Shown: one piece after another, positions 25,609 to 34,090 of the stretch
How positions within the stretch are numbered: position 1 is the first letter of the stretch
How the letters are laid out: each line of letters opens with the position of its first letter
Assembly (NCBI GenBank): GCA_044238145.1
Contig: JBIIDT010000004.1
Coordinates: forward strand, 1 to 64,000
Direction: 5' to 3'
Length of the DNA: 64,000 bases
DNA from: QWPN01 sp044238145
Lineage (GTDB): Bacteria > Planctomycetota > Planctomycetia > Pirellulales > UBA1268
Position numbers and translations under genes: made by a program
The notes under the pieces: model-generated
The model's database searches: none
Told to the model about the DNA's origin: nothing
Seen by the model: the letters and a program-made list of their open reading frames with translations, nothing else

Positions 25609-26592
25609 GTGACCGCCCCCGTGACCGTCATCGTGGTGACCCGCGACTCCGCAGCCCACGTGCGCCGCTGCCTGGAATGCCTCGCCGCACAGACGCGGCC
25701 GGCGGAACGGATCCTGGTCTACGACAACGCCAGCGGCGACGGCTCGGCTGCCGTCGCCGAGGCCGCGATCGCCGCCGACGAGCGGCTGCGCCGCCGGGCC
25801 GAGGTGCGGCGGCTCGACGCCAACCTGGGGTTCGCCGCGGCGAACAACCTGGGGATCGCCGCCGCCTCGACGCCGCTCGTGGCGTTGCTCAACCCCGACG
25901 CCTTCCCCGAGCCCGCCTGGCTCGAGCGGCTCAACGCCGCCGCCGCGGCGCACCCCGGCGCGGCCGCGTTCGGGTCGCGGCAGATGATCGCGGAGCGTCC
26001 CGGGATCGTCGACGGCCTCGGCGACCGCTGCCACGTCAGCGGCCTCGTGTGGCGCAGCGGTCACGGCCGCCGGCTCGCGGCGGACGACCTCCGCGACGCG
26101 GACATCTTCTCCCCCTGCGCCGCCGCGGCGCTGTACCGCACCGCCGCGGTCCGGGGCGTCGGCGGCTTCGACGAGTCTTTTTTCTGCTATGTCGAGGACG
26201 TGGATCTCGGCTTCCGTCTCCGGCTCGCCGGGCATGCGGCCCGCCTCGTGCCCGACGCGGTCGTGCACCACGTCGGCGGCGGCAGCGCGGCCGGGGGCGG
26301 CGACCGGACCGCGGTGCTCCTCGGCCATCGCAATCTCGTCTGGTGCTACGTCAAAAACATGCCGCTGCCGCTGCTGGTGGCGTTTTTGCCGCTGCACGTG
26401 CTGCACGGTATCCTCGCGGGGCTGGTGCTCGCCTGTCGCGGCCAGGCCGTCACGTTCCTGCGGGCGAAGTGGGCGGCGGTCCGCGGCCTGCCCGGCGTCT
26501 GGCGGCGGCGGGCGGAGGTGCAGGCCCTGCGGACGGCCTCCACGGCCGCGATCCTCCGGGCCCTGGACACGAGCCTGTTCGTCCGCCGTTAG
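25609..26592 (+). CDS. Glycosyltransferase family 2 (rhamnosyltransferase-like)
   Basis: 327-residue GT-A fold transferase. Visible are the N-terminal VTVIVVTRDSAAHVRRCLE, DNASGDGS, the nucleotide-sugar region NLGFAAANNLGIAAA, ALLNPDAFPEPAWLE (the DxD-type position is NPD, as in rhamnosyltransferase-like members), and FDESFFCYVEDVDLGFRLRL, the catalytic ED block at about residue 195. A hydrophobic stretch near residue 250 (LLVAFLPLHVLHGILAGLVL) may anchor it in the membrane. The start is GTG with AGGGA upstream. Acceptor and donor sugars are unknown. Confidence 0.9.
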   Translation: MTAPVTVIVVTRDSAAHVRRCLECLAAQTRPAERILVYDNASGDGSAAVAEAAIAADERLRRRAEVRRLDANLGFAAANNLGIAAASTPLVALLNPDAFPEPAWLERLNAAAAAHPGAAAFGSRQMIAERPGIVDGLGDRCHVSGLVWRSGHGRRLAADDLRDADIFSPCAAAALYRTAAVRGVGGFDESFFCYVEDVDLGFRLRLAGHAARLVPDAVVHHVGGGSAAGGGDRTAVLLGHRNLVWCYVKNMPLPLLVAFLPLHVLHGILAGLVLACRGQAVTFLRAKWAAVRGLPGVWRRRAEVQALRTASTAAILRALDTSLFVRR

Positions 26593-26687
26593 AGCCTCGT
26601 ATCTCGCTCGTGCGACGCCTTGGTGAACCGAATGCGGAACGCGATTGGGGGGCGCCCTTCGGTCAGGTGCGATCCAGCGGTGCACCC

Positions 26688-27665
26688 ATGGCCGTGAACG
26701 TCCGCGATCCGCAGCCCGTGTCGGTCGTGATCGTCAACTACAACGCCGGTCACCTGCTCGGCGACTGCCTCGCGGCCGCCCTCGCCCAGTGCCGCGAGGT
26801 GATCCTCGTCGACAACGCCTCCGCGGCGCCGGCGCTCGAGTCGGTACTCGGCCGCTTCGCCGGTGAGCCGCGGCTCGTGGTCGTCCGCTCGGCGACGAAC
26901 CGGGGCTTCGCGGTCGGCTGCAACCTCGGGCTCGCCCGAGCCGGCGAGCCGATCATCCTGTTTCTCAACCCCGACTGCATCCTCGCCGCCGGCGCCGTGG
27001 CGGCGCTGGTCGCCGCGCTCCGTTCCGAACCGCGGGTGGGCATGGTGGGCGGCCTGCTCACCGACGCCGCCGGGCGGGAGCAGGGGGGATCGCGGCGGAC
27101 CGTGCCCACGCCGTGGCGGTCGTTCGTCCGGGCCTTCGGACTGTCGCGGTTCGCGGACCGCTGGCCGCGGCTGTTCGCCGACTACGACCTCCACCGCCGG
27201 CCGCTGCCGCGGGGGCCGATCGACGTCGAGGCGGTGTCGGGCGCCTGCACCATGGTGTCGCGGGCCGCGGTCGCCGAGGTCGGCGGCTGGGACGAGGGTT
27301 TCTTCCTGCACTGCGAGGATCTCGACCTGTGCATGCGGTTCCGGGCACGGGGCTGGCGGATCCTGTTCGTACCCGGGGCCCGGGCGGTCCACCACCGCGG
27401 GCTGTGCGGCCGGTCGCGGCCGCTGCGGGTCGAGTGGCACAAGCACGCCGGCATGATCCGCTTCTACGCCAAGCACTTCCGCCACCAGTACCCGTTCGGG
27501 CTCATGGCCCTGGTGACGGTCGGCGTCTGGCTGCGGTTCGCCGCCATCGCAACGCGGCTGTGCGTCGCCCGCGTCGCCCGGGCTGTCGCGGCGGCCGGGG
27601 CCTGGGTCGCCTCCGGTGGCCGGCGGCCGGAAGATCGTTTTTCCCGGGCCGGCAGACTATCCTGA
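26688..27665 (+). CDS. Glycosyltransferase family 2 (rhamnosyltransferase-like)
   Basis: 325-residue paralogue of the preceding transferase: PVSVVIVNYNAGHLLGDCLA, LVDNASAAP, NRGFAVGCNLGLARAGEPII, LFLNPDCIL, and GGWDEGFFLHCEDLDLCMRF at about residue 205. A C-terminal hydrophobic segment (LMALVTVGVWLRFAAIA) suggests membrane association. The ATG at 26688 is the first one that gives the family N-terminus; the 95-base gap before it has no clear element. Together with the upstream GT2 gene and the divergent ABC exporter it forms a small surface-glycan locus. Confidence 0.9.
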   Translation: MAVNVRDPQPVSVVIVNYNAGHLLGDCLAAALAQCREVILVDNASAAPALESVLGRFAGEPRLVVVRSATNRGFAVGCNLGLARAGEPIILFLNPDCILAAGAVAALVAALRSEPRVGMVGGLLTDAAGREQGGSRRTVPTPWRSFVRAFGLSRFADRWPRLFADYDLHRRPLPRGPIDVEAVSGACTMVSRAAVAEVGGWDEGFFLHCEDLDLCMRFRARGWRILFVPGARAVHHRGLCGRSRPLRVEWHKHAGMIRFYAKHFRHQYPFGLMALVTVGVWLRFAAIATRLCVARVARAVAAAGAWVASGGRRPEDRFSRAGRLS

Positions 27666-27738
27666 CGGCGAGGGCTCGTCCTCGCCGGCGCCGCACGACG
27701 TGCGGCGCCACCGCGTCCCACGAGGTCACCGCTCCGCG

Positions 27739-28662
27739 ATGCCCGCCGTCGTCACTAGGGTGAGTCCAGCCCCGCTTCCCGCGGCTGCCGCACGACCGGC
27801 GGGGTTCACGCTCGTGGAACTGGTGGTGGTGATGGTGGTCGTCGGCACGCTGCTCGCCGTGCTCCTGCCCGCCGTGCAGCGGGTCCGCGAGGCGGCCCGG
27901 CAGGCCGCCTGCCGGACGAACCTCCGCAACATCGGGATCGGGCTGGCGAACTACGAGTCGTCGCAGCGCCGCTTTCCACTCGGTTGCGACCACCTGTCGA
28001 AACTCGATCACGCCTGGTCTTCGTTCATCCTGCCCCATCTGGAAGAAGGGGCCGTGGCGGCGCGGATCGACTATAAGAAGCCGTGGGACGACGAGCCCCG
28101 CGACGGGTCGCCCGGCAATCGCGCGGCGGCGGACCTGGCCGTGCCCGTCTACGTGTGCGCCGCGGCGATCGTGCCCTATCCGGGAAAGCAGGACTATTTC
28201 GGCATCGCCGGCATCGGCCTCGGGGCCCCGGGCGTGCCGACCGCCGACTACGATCCCGGCCCGGCGGCGACGCGGATTCCGCCTCCGCAGTGGCCGACGT
28301 GCGGCATGCTCTACCAGAGCGACGCGGCGAATCCGCGCGGCGTGCGGGCCGCGACCGTCACCGACGGTCTGAGCCGGACGCTGCTCGTCGCCGAATCGAC
28401 CGACCAGGGGGTGCCGCTCGGCGAGCTCGAGAACCCTGGGGCCGCGAGCACGTTCGGCCGGTGGGCGACCGCATCGAGCTACCTGCTCAACAAGAAAGTC
28501 ATCAACGACAGCCGCGGCGAGGCCTTTTTCAGCAATCACCCCGGCCTGCTCTTCGCCCTGTTCGCCGACGGTCACGTCGCCCCGCTGGACGACGCGGTCG
28601 ACCCCGAGGTGCTGGGGGCGATTTGCACGCGAAATGGTGGCGAAATGGCCGTTGTGCCCTGA
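27739..28662 (+). CDS. DUF1559 protein with type IV pilin-like N-terminal methylation site
   Basis: 307 residues. The prepilin motif GFTLVELVVVMVVVGTLLAV starts at about residue 22, with cleavage expected after the Gly, followed by LLPAVQRVREAARQAACRTNLRNIG, the DUF1559 signature so abundant in planctomycetes. The C-terminus has the family's H-x-G...FADGHVAPLDD block. Such proteins are thought to be pseudopilin-like surface components; their function is unknown. The ATG at 27739 gives a short leader before the pilin motif. A TATCCT hexamer at about 27657 may belong to its promoter. Confidence 0.88.
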   Translation: MPAVVTRVSPAPLPAAAARPAGFTLVELVVVMVVVGTLLAVLLPAVQRVREAARQAACRTNLRNIGIGLANYESSQRRFPLGCDHLSKLDHAWSSFILPHLEEGAVAARIDYKKPWDDEPRDGSPGNRAAADLAVPVYVCAAAIVPYPGKQDYFGIAGIGLGAPGVPTADYDPGPAATRIPPPQWPTCGMLYQSDAANPRGVRAATVTDGLSRTLLVAESTDQGVPLGELENPGAASTFGRWATASSYLLNKKVINDSRGEAFFSNHPGLLFALFADGHVAPLDDAVDPEVLGAICTRNGGEMAVVP

Positions 28663-28688
28663 CGCAGGTGGCCGCCGCGGCGTTCCGG

Positions 28689-28717
28689 TTGCACCGGTTG
28701 GGGCAGATGGGTAATCT
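28689..28717 (+). promoter_or_regulatory. Sigma-70-like promoter before a small secreted protein gene
   Basis: TTGCAC (28689-28694) and TAATCT (28712-28717) with an optimal 17-base spacer, 64 bases before the ATG at 28782. GGAG at 28768-28771 is the ribosome site. It would drive the small secreted protein, the Lnt-like gene and the O-antigen ligase-like gene that follow without gaps. Confidence 0.45.
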
Positions 28718-28781
28718 TCCGGTAGGTCTGGTGGCTGGATTTCGCCCTCGTTTCTCCTGTCATTCTCGGAGTTCACGACTC

Positions 28782-29129
28782 ATGCATTCCTTCCTCGTTC
28801 ATCGTCGCTGGCTGGCGGGTGTGGCGGCCATCGCGCTCCTGGCCGCGTTTTCGGCCCCGGCACTCGCCAACGGCAGCAGTTCGAAGTCCAAGGTCAACGT
28901 CCGCGTGAAGAACTTCCGCGCGAGTCCCGTCAACGTGGCAGTCGCCAACAAGAACCCGACGGCCTTCCGCGGCCTCAGCTCGCTGCAGGCCACGCAGTTC
29001 CAGGTGAACAAGGGAACTTTCCGGGTGAACGACCAGGTCACCACGGCCACGTTCAACTCCGGGAATCGGAAGACGGTGTACATCGCCCTCACCGACTCCG
29101 GGATCGAGGACACGACGACCCAGTTCTGA
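28782..29129 (+). CDS. Small secreted protein, unknown function
   Basis: 115 residues with a clear signal peptide (LAGVAAIALLAAFSAPALAN, cleavage after ALA). The mature part is short, basic and Asn/Thr-rich: SKVNVRVKNFRASPVNVAVA, then FRVNDQVTTATFNSGNRKT and an acidic tail ending TTTQF. No known domain is recognised; the pattern suggests a small beta-sandwich. It begins a tight operon, ending 3 bases before the Lnt-like gene, and has its own promoter-like sequence and GGAG ribosome site. Confidence 0.75.
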   Translation: MHSFLVHRRWLAGVAAIALLAAFSAPALANGSSSKSKVNVRVKNFRASPVNVAVANKNPTAFRGLSSLQATQFQVNKGTFRVNDQVTTATFNSGNRKTVYIALTDSGIEDTTTQF

Positions 29130-29132
29130 GCG

Positions 29133-30734
29133 ATGCAGCAGCGAGGGCGCCGCCGCGCGGTCTCCATCGCCGCGGCCGCTATCACGGCCATCGCCGTGGC
29201 GGTGCTCGTCGCCGGTCCCTGGCTGCGGCAGGAACTCGTGGCGTCGGCCATCGCGGGCGTTGCTGCCGCGTTGTTGCTCGTGAGGCGGCTGCGCGGCTGG
29301 GTCGGCGAGCTGGCGGGCCTGCTCGCGGCCGCCCTCGCCCTGGCGATCGCCTTCCACTGGTCGCCCGGTGCCCTCGCCCACGCGATGGGCACGAGCCATC
29401 CCATCGGCCTGGCCTTCACGGTGCCGATCGTGGCCTGGGACGCGGTGCGGCTGGTCGCCCCCTTCTGGCTCGCGGCCCGGCTCGTCGACGATCCCCGCGA
29501 CGCCTGGCTGCCGGCGGCGTTGACGGCGGTCGTCACCGAGGCGGTGGTGCCGGCGATCTTTCCCTGGAAGCTGGGCTACACGCTGCTGGCCTGGCCGGTC
29601 GCGGTGCAGGCGGTCGACCTGTGCGGCACCGAGTGGGCGTCGTTCGTGCTCTTCGCGCACGCCGGTGCCCTCGTGGCGGCGGTCGCGGCCCTCGATCTGC
29701 GGCTCGGGGGCGGCCGCCTGCTCGATCCCTCCCGCCGGTCCCGTGGTTGGACGCCGGTCGGGTGCGCGGCGGTCGCCGTCGTGGTGGCGAACGCGGCCTA
29801 TGGCTGGTGGGCGATCGCGGCGTGGACTGCGGCAGGCTCAGCCGCGCCCCGGTTCCGCGTGGCGCTCGTGCAGGCCGACCCGTCGGCGGACGAGGCGCTG
29901 CTCGGCTTTCAGCGGCTCACGAGGCAGGCCTGTGCCGACGGCGGCTTCGACCTCGTGTGCTGGCCGGAATGCAGCGGCGGATCGTACGAGGCCTGCCTGG
30001 AGAGCTTCGCCGACGAGGGGCTGCTCCGGCGGCACTCGCGTGAGCCACGGCGCGGCGTCCAGCCGCTCGCCGACGCCACCTGCCCGCTCCTCTTCGGGGG
30101 CCAGATCTACGAGGGCCTGCCCGAGAAGCCACGGCGGCTCTACCAGGCCGCGATCCTCATGGACCGCTCCCAGTTGCTGGCTGGGGCCTACCACAAGCGG
30201 CACCTGATGCCCTTCGGCGAGTACGTGCCGTGGGCGGAGCAGTTCCCCGAACTGCGGCTCTACTTCCCCGCGGCGGAGGACTTCAACACCGGCCGTCAGG
30301 CGACGGTGCTCGGCGCCGGACCGGCCCGTATCGGCCCGCTCCTGTGCTACGAGGACATGGTGCCGGCGGCCGCGGCGTCGCTCGTGCGCAACTCCGCCAA
30401 CCTGCTGGTCTCGCTCGTCAACGGCGCGTTCTTCACTGAGCCGGTGACGCTCTCCCAGCATCGGCTGCTCGCCCAGCTGCGGGCGGTGGAGAACCGGCGC
30501 TGCCTTCTGCGCTGTGCGGCGACGGGCGAGACCTGCGTCGTGTCGCCACTCGGCACGGTCACCGACCGGCTGCCGCTGCACGCCGTGGGCGTGCTCGCCG
30601 CCGAAGTGCCCCTGCTCGAGGCGGTGACGCCGGCCACCCGCTTTCCGGCGGCGTTTCCCCTGGCCTGCGGGCTCGGGCTGGCGGTCGTGGTGATCAGGCG
30701 TCGGCGGGTCGGCCGCGGGAGACCGAACGCGTGA
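29133..30734 (+). CDS. Apolipoprotein N-acyltransferase-like membrane nitrilase
   Basis: 533 residues. The N-terminal half has several hydrophobic segments (up to about residue 240); the C-terminal half is a carbon-nitrogen hydrolase domain. The Glu-Lys-Cys triad is intact: WPEC (Glu279), YHKRHLMPFGEYVP (Lys355) and LLCYEDMVP (Cys405), close in number and spacing to E. coli Lnt (Glu267, Lys335, Cys387). After the Cys, Lnt usually has NDAWF, here NGAFF. It would N-acylate lipoproteins in the inner membrane; a related amide-forming role cannot be excluded. It overlaps the next gene by four bases. Confidence 0.85.
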   Translation: MQQRGRRRAVSIAAAAITAIAVAVLVAGPWLRQELVASAIAGVAAALLLVRRLRGWVGELAGLLAAALALAIAFHWSPGALAHAMGTSHPIGLAFTVPIVAWDAVRLVAPFWLAARLVDDPRDAWLPAALTAVVTEAVVPAIFPWKLGYTLLAWPVAVQAVDLCGTEWASFVLFAHAGALVAAVAALDLRLGGGRLLDPSRRSRGWTPVGCAAVAVVVANAAYGWWAIAAWTAAGSAAPRFRVALVQADPSADEALLGFQRLTRQACADGGFDLVCWPECSGGSYEACLESFADEGLLRRHSREPRRGVQPLADATCPLLFGGQIYEGLPEKPRRLYQAAILMDRSQLLAGAYHKRHLMPFGEYVPWAEQFPELRLYFPAAEDFNTGRQATVLGAGPARIGPLLCYEDMVPAAAASLVRNSANLLVSLVNGAFFTEPVTLSQHRLLAQLRAVENRRCLLRCAATGETCVVSPLGTVTDRLPLHAVGVLAAEVPLLEAVTPATRFPAAFPLACGLGLAVVVIRRRRVGRGRPNA

Positions 30735-32701
30735 CGACCGCCGATCCCATCCCCGCCGGTCGCACCGCTCCGCTCGGCGCGGTGGCGCCGGCCGAGTCGC
30801 GCGGCGGGTGGGCGGTGGCCGGAATCGTCGCCTGGCTCGGACTCCTGCTCGTCGGGCTCAACCTCGTCCACGATCCCAGCGTGCACGACAAGACGCTGCT
30901 GCCCCGGCTGCACGCGCTGGTGATCGTGATGCTGGCCGCCATCCCGACGCTGGCCCTGCCGCGGGTCGCGGCGCGGATCGACCTCGGCGTGCTCCGGGAG
31001 CCGGTGATCCTCTGCGCCGTCGGGTACGCCGCCTGCACGGCCGCGTCGTTGCTCGTCGCCGTGAACGCGACCGCCGGGCTGGTGGACGTCGTCCGCACCG
31101 GGGCGGCGACCCTGCTGCTCGTCGTGGCCTGCCTCCTGCTGCCGCTCGTGCCGCGATGGCGCGAACGGCTCCTCAGCTGGCTGGTGGTCGCGGCGCTGGT
31201 GACCGCGAGCCTCGGCTGGTACGAGCTGCTCGCCACGCACGGCCTCGGCCTCCATCCGCGGCGGGTGATCGAGGACGTCTCCGGTCGCATGGGCAACGTC
31301 AACCTCCTGTCGGGTTACCTGGTGCTCCTCCTGCCCGGCTGCCTGGCGGCGGCCTGCCTGCTGCGGGGCCCGTGGCGGATGCTCGGTCTGCTCGCCGCCC
31401 TCGGCTCGGGCGGGCTCGTCGTGCTGCTCCAGTCGCGGTCCGCCTGGGTCGGCCTCGCCGCGGGAGCGGTGTTCGCGGCGGCGGCGGCCTGGCTGGGCCG
31501 GCGGCGGCTCGGGATCGGCACAGCCGCCGGCCGCTTGTTGGCGGCCGGCGGGCTGGCCGTGGTCTGCGGCGTGGGCGGCTGGGCATGGCTGGCCGGGCCG
31601 GACGATCCGCTCGCGGCCCGGCTGCGGAGCCTCGTGTCGGCCCGTTACCCGGATGGGCGGGTGAGCGACGGCGGGCGGACGATGATCTGGCGGCTGACCG
31701 GCCGGCTGATCGCCGACCATCCGTGGGCCGGTGTCGGCGCGGGCAACTTCCCCATCCGTCTCCCGGAGTACTACGCCGCGCCGGAGGCCGCCATGGCCGA
31801 GGTCCACACCGACACCTGGTCGCGGCCCCACAACGATTTCCTGCAGGTGGCCGCGGAGAAGGGCCTACCCGGCCTGCTCGCCTTCGTCGGGGTCTTCGTG
31901 GCGGCGTTCGTCTCCGCCGCCGCGACCGTGCGGCGGGCCGCGGCCGACGCAGCGCGGCTGGTGGTGTTTCTCGGATCGGCGGTCGCCTCGTACCTGGCCT
32001 TTTCCTGTTTCGACTTTCCGCTCGAGCGGGTCAGCCACCAGGCGACACTCGCCGTCCTGCTCGCCGCCATCACCGTGCTCCGGCGGCAGGAGGCGCCCGC
32101 TCCCGGCTCGGTGGCCGCACGGTCACCCCGCGGCGGTGCGTGGCCCGCGGCCGTCGGCATCACCGCGCTCGGCCTCCTCGCCGCAGCCGCCTGGACGAGC
32201 GTCGCGATCGAGCAGGAACGCTCAGCCGTCCGGGCCCGCGCCGCGCTCGAGGCGGGCCGGATCGACGACACGATCCGGTTCGCCCGCCGCGCGACGACGC
32301 CCTGGCGGACGCTCGACGCCCGCGGCGTGCCCGTGGCCTTCTACGAGGGCCTGGCGGAGATGCGGCGGGGAGACGCCGCCGCGGCCACGGCCTGCCTGGA
32401 GCGGGCCCGGCGCGACAACCCGACCCGCCTCGCCGTGCTCAACAACCTCGGCATCCTCTACGCGACGGCAGGTCGCACGGACGAGGCGATCGAATGCTTC
32501 GCCGGTGCCGTCCACCTGTATCCGCACCGCCCGGAGGGCATCGCCAATCTGGCCGGCTGCTACCTCGACGCCGGCCGGCCCGGCGACGCGGTGGCCCTCT
32601 TAGAGCGGGTGCCCGAGCCGCAGCGGACGCCGGCGATGCGGGAGCATCTCGACCGCGGCCGGGCCATGCTCGACGCCGCCGGCGATCCGCCGGCGGACTG
32701 A
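30731..32701 (+). CDS. O-antigen ligase/polymerase-like membrane protein with C-terminal TPRs
   Basis: 656 residues. About ten to twelve hydrophobic segments occupy residues 20-510, including GLVVLLQSRSAWVGLAAGAV and the Wzy_C-type loop with AGNFPIRLPEY and SRPHNDFLQVAAEKGLPGLL (HND motif) typical of the O-antigen ligase superfamily. The C-terminal 110 residues contain two TPR-like repeats, for example LAVLNNLGILYATAGRTDEA. It likely joins or polymerises surface glycan chains. The GTG start overlaps the Lnt-like stop codon, indicating translational coupling. Confidence 0.87.
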   Translation: MTTADPIPAGRTAPLGAVAPAESRGGWAVAGIVAWLGLLLVGLNLVHDPSVHDKTLLPRLHALVIVMLAAIPTLALPRVAARIDLGVLREPVILCAVGYAACTAASLLVAVNATAGLVDVVRTGAATLLLVVACLLLPLVPRWRERLLSWLVVAALVTASLGWYELLATHGLGLHPRRVIEDVSGRMGNVNLLSGYLVLLLPGCLAAACLLRGPWRMLGLLAALGSGGLVVLLQSRSAWVGLAAGAVFAAAAAWLGRRRLGIGTAAGRLLAAGGLAVVCGVGGWAWLAGPDDPLAARLRSLVSARYPDGRVSDGGRTMIWRLTGRLIADHPWAGVGAGNFPIRLPEYYAAPEAAMAEVHTDTWSRPHNDFLQVAAEKGLPGLLAFVGVFVAAFVSAAATVRRAAADAARLVVFLGSAVASYLAFSCFDFPLERVSHQATLAVLLAAITVLRRQEAPAPGSVAARSPRGGAWPAAVGITALGLLAAAAWTSVAIEQERSAVRARAALEAGRIDDTIRFARRATTPWRTLDARGVPVAFYEGLAEMRRGDAAAATACLERARRDNPTRLAVLNNLGILYATAGRTDEAIECFAGAVHLYPHRPEGIANLAGCYLDAGRPGDAVALLERVPEPQRTPAMREHLDRGRAMLDAAGDPPAD

Positions 32702-32709
32702 CGCCCGCG

Positions 32710-33954
32710 CTACCAGCGGGCCTCGAGGCCCAGGCTCGCGCCGTGGAGGTACAGCCCGGCGCCGCCGTTCAAGCCGCTGCCGCTGGTGCTCTGGGCGCCG
32801 AAGTCGAACTGGTTCGGCGCCAGGGCCACGCCCGAGAGCCAGATCAGGTTGTAGCCGGCCCGCAGGCCCCAGGTCTCGGTGAGCCGGTAGACGAGGGTCG
32901 CGTTCAGGTCGCCGATGAAGCCCACGCCCCCCTCGAACGCCGACTGCGCCGGACGGATCGGTGGGTCGGGCACGACCGGATCGACGATCGGATCCTGCGA
33001 CTGCGACAGCGCGGAGCCGCACAGGGCGACCTTCGCCCAGCCCTCGAAGGCCCATCGCTCCCACTCCATCCGGCCGCGGCCGCCGAGCTGGGCCCCGAAG
33101 AGGTTCGTCGAACTGCGCAGGGAGTACAGGCCCGGGTCCGGGCTCGCGCCGCCGGTGAGCGTCAGGTCGGCCGCTTCGTCGAGGCCCGCCCAGCGGACGC
33201 CGGCGAGCCAGTCGAACGTGCCCCGGCAGTACCCGGCGCACCGCCGCCAGGGCTCGGCGGCCCCGCGGCAGAACCCGCCGTCGTCGGCGCGGGAGAAGAC
33301 GTTGATCTCGGCGGAGTTGAGGGTCGAGGCGTAGGTCGCCCGGGCGAGGCTGCGGTCGTTGAACTCCGGCACGAGCAGGGCCAGCGGATCGGGAGCCTGG
33401 AGGTTGTCGGTCCCGCCTGCCGTCCGCGAGGCGAACATGCCCCACACACCGAGGTAGCCCACCTCCCAGCCCGCGTCGGAGTCGTTGACCGCGCCGAAGA
33501 ACAGTCGCAGGCCCGGCTGGGTCGCGAACTGCAGTTGGCCGGTCGTGATCACCGCCTGGCCCGCGCTCGCGGCGAGCAACTGGTCGGTCGACTGGTTGTC
33601 GCGCTGCAGGAAAAGCACATCCGCGATCGCGTAGGCCTGCGGCCGGCCGGCGCCGGCCGCCGCGCAGCCGACCGACGGGGCGAACGGCGGCGTCTCACCC
33701 ACCGATGCGTGGTCGGGCGGGCCATACGGCTCGACCAGGAACGGCTCCTCCACCACGACCGGCGGCTCGGTCACCGTCGCCTCCGGCGGCGGTTCGCCGA
33801 GCGGCGCCCCGGGCACGACGGCATTCTCGAGCGGCTCGTCGACCGCCAGGCTCCGGTCGGCCGGCGGCAGGGGCGCGGCGTCCTCGCCCCGGGTCGCCCC
33901 GCAGGCCACCGCCAGCAGCATTCCGATCACGAAGCCCCGCCCGAGTCGCACCAT
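32710..33954 (-). CDS. BBP7-family outer-membrane beta-barrel protein
   Basis: 414 residues. Signal peptide at 1-22 (VRLGRGFVIGMLLAVACGAT), a Pro/Glu-rich linker to about residue 85, then a beta-rich domain with alternating aromatic strands: AIADVLFLQRDN, FDWLAGVRWAGLDEAADL, STNLFGAQLGGRGRMEWERW and a C-terminal LYLHGASLGLEARW ending in an aromatic residue as outer-membrane barrels do. This pattern is that of BBP7 (formerly DUF1551), a family largely restricted to planctomycetes. The ATG at 33954 has GGGGAGG upstream. Four extra Cys (CRGAAEPWRRCAGYC) in one loop may form disulfides. Confidence 0.8.
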   Translation of the reverse strand: MVRLGRGFVIGMLLAVACGATRGEDAAPLPPADRSLAVDEPLENAVVPGAPLGEPPPEATVTEPPVVVEEPFLVEPYGPPDHASVGETPPFAPSVGCAAAGAGRPQAYAIADVLFLQRDNQSTDQLLAASAGQAVITTGQLQFATQPGLRLFFGAVNDSDAGWEVGYLGVWGMFASRTAGGTDNLQAPDPLALLVPEFNDRSLARATYASTLNSAEINVFSRADDGGFCRGAAEPWRRCAGYCRGTFDWLAGVRWAGLDEAADLTLTGGASPDPGLYSLRSSTNLFGAQLGGRGRMEWERWAFEGWAKVALCGSALSQSQDPIVDPVVPDPPIRPAQSAFEGGVGFIGDLNATLVYRLTETWGLRAGYNLIWLSGVALAPNQFDFGAQSTSGSGLNGGAGLYLHGASLGLEARW

Positions 33955-33970
33955 GCGTACCTCCCCGGAG

Positions 33971-33991
33971 CCGTCGGCCTCGAGCCGACGG
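33971..33991 (-). other. Strong hairpin in the BBP7 gene leader
   Basis: CCGTCGGC-CTCGA-GCCGACGG, eight perfect pairs with a five-base loop, immediately upstream of the ribosome binding site of the BBP7 gene and downstream of the ligase gene on the same strand. There is no T run, so a classical terminator is unlikely; it could attenuate read-through from ligase or affect BBP7 translation. The remainder of the gap 33955-34090 shows nothing else. Confidence 0.4.
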
Positions 33992-34090
33992 TCCACCGGA
34001 TCATTCGGCACATCCGGCAGGGAGGATGAGAATCGTTGCGACCCGCACGGGCGGCCCGGCAGGCGGGGCAGGCAGGGCAGGATGGGGGAC

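Noticed and set aside
26593..26687. Possible degraded copy of a repeat element between the two glycosyltransferase genes
   Set aside because: A few strings (AACGCGAT, GGGGGGCGCC) recall family 2 flanks but no stem or core could be aligned.
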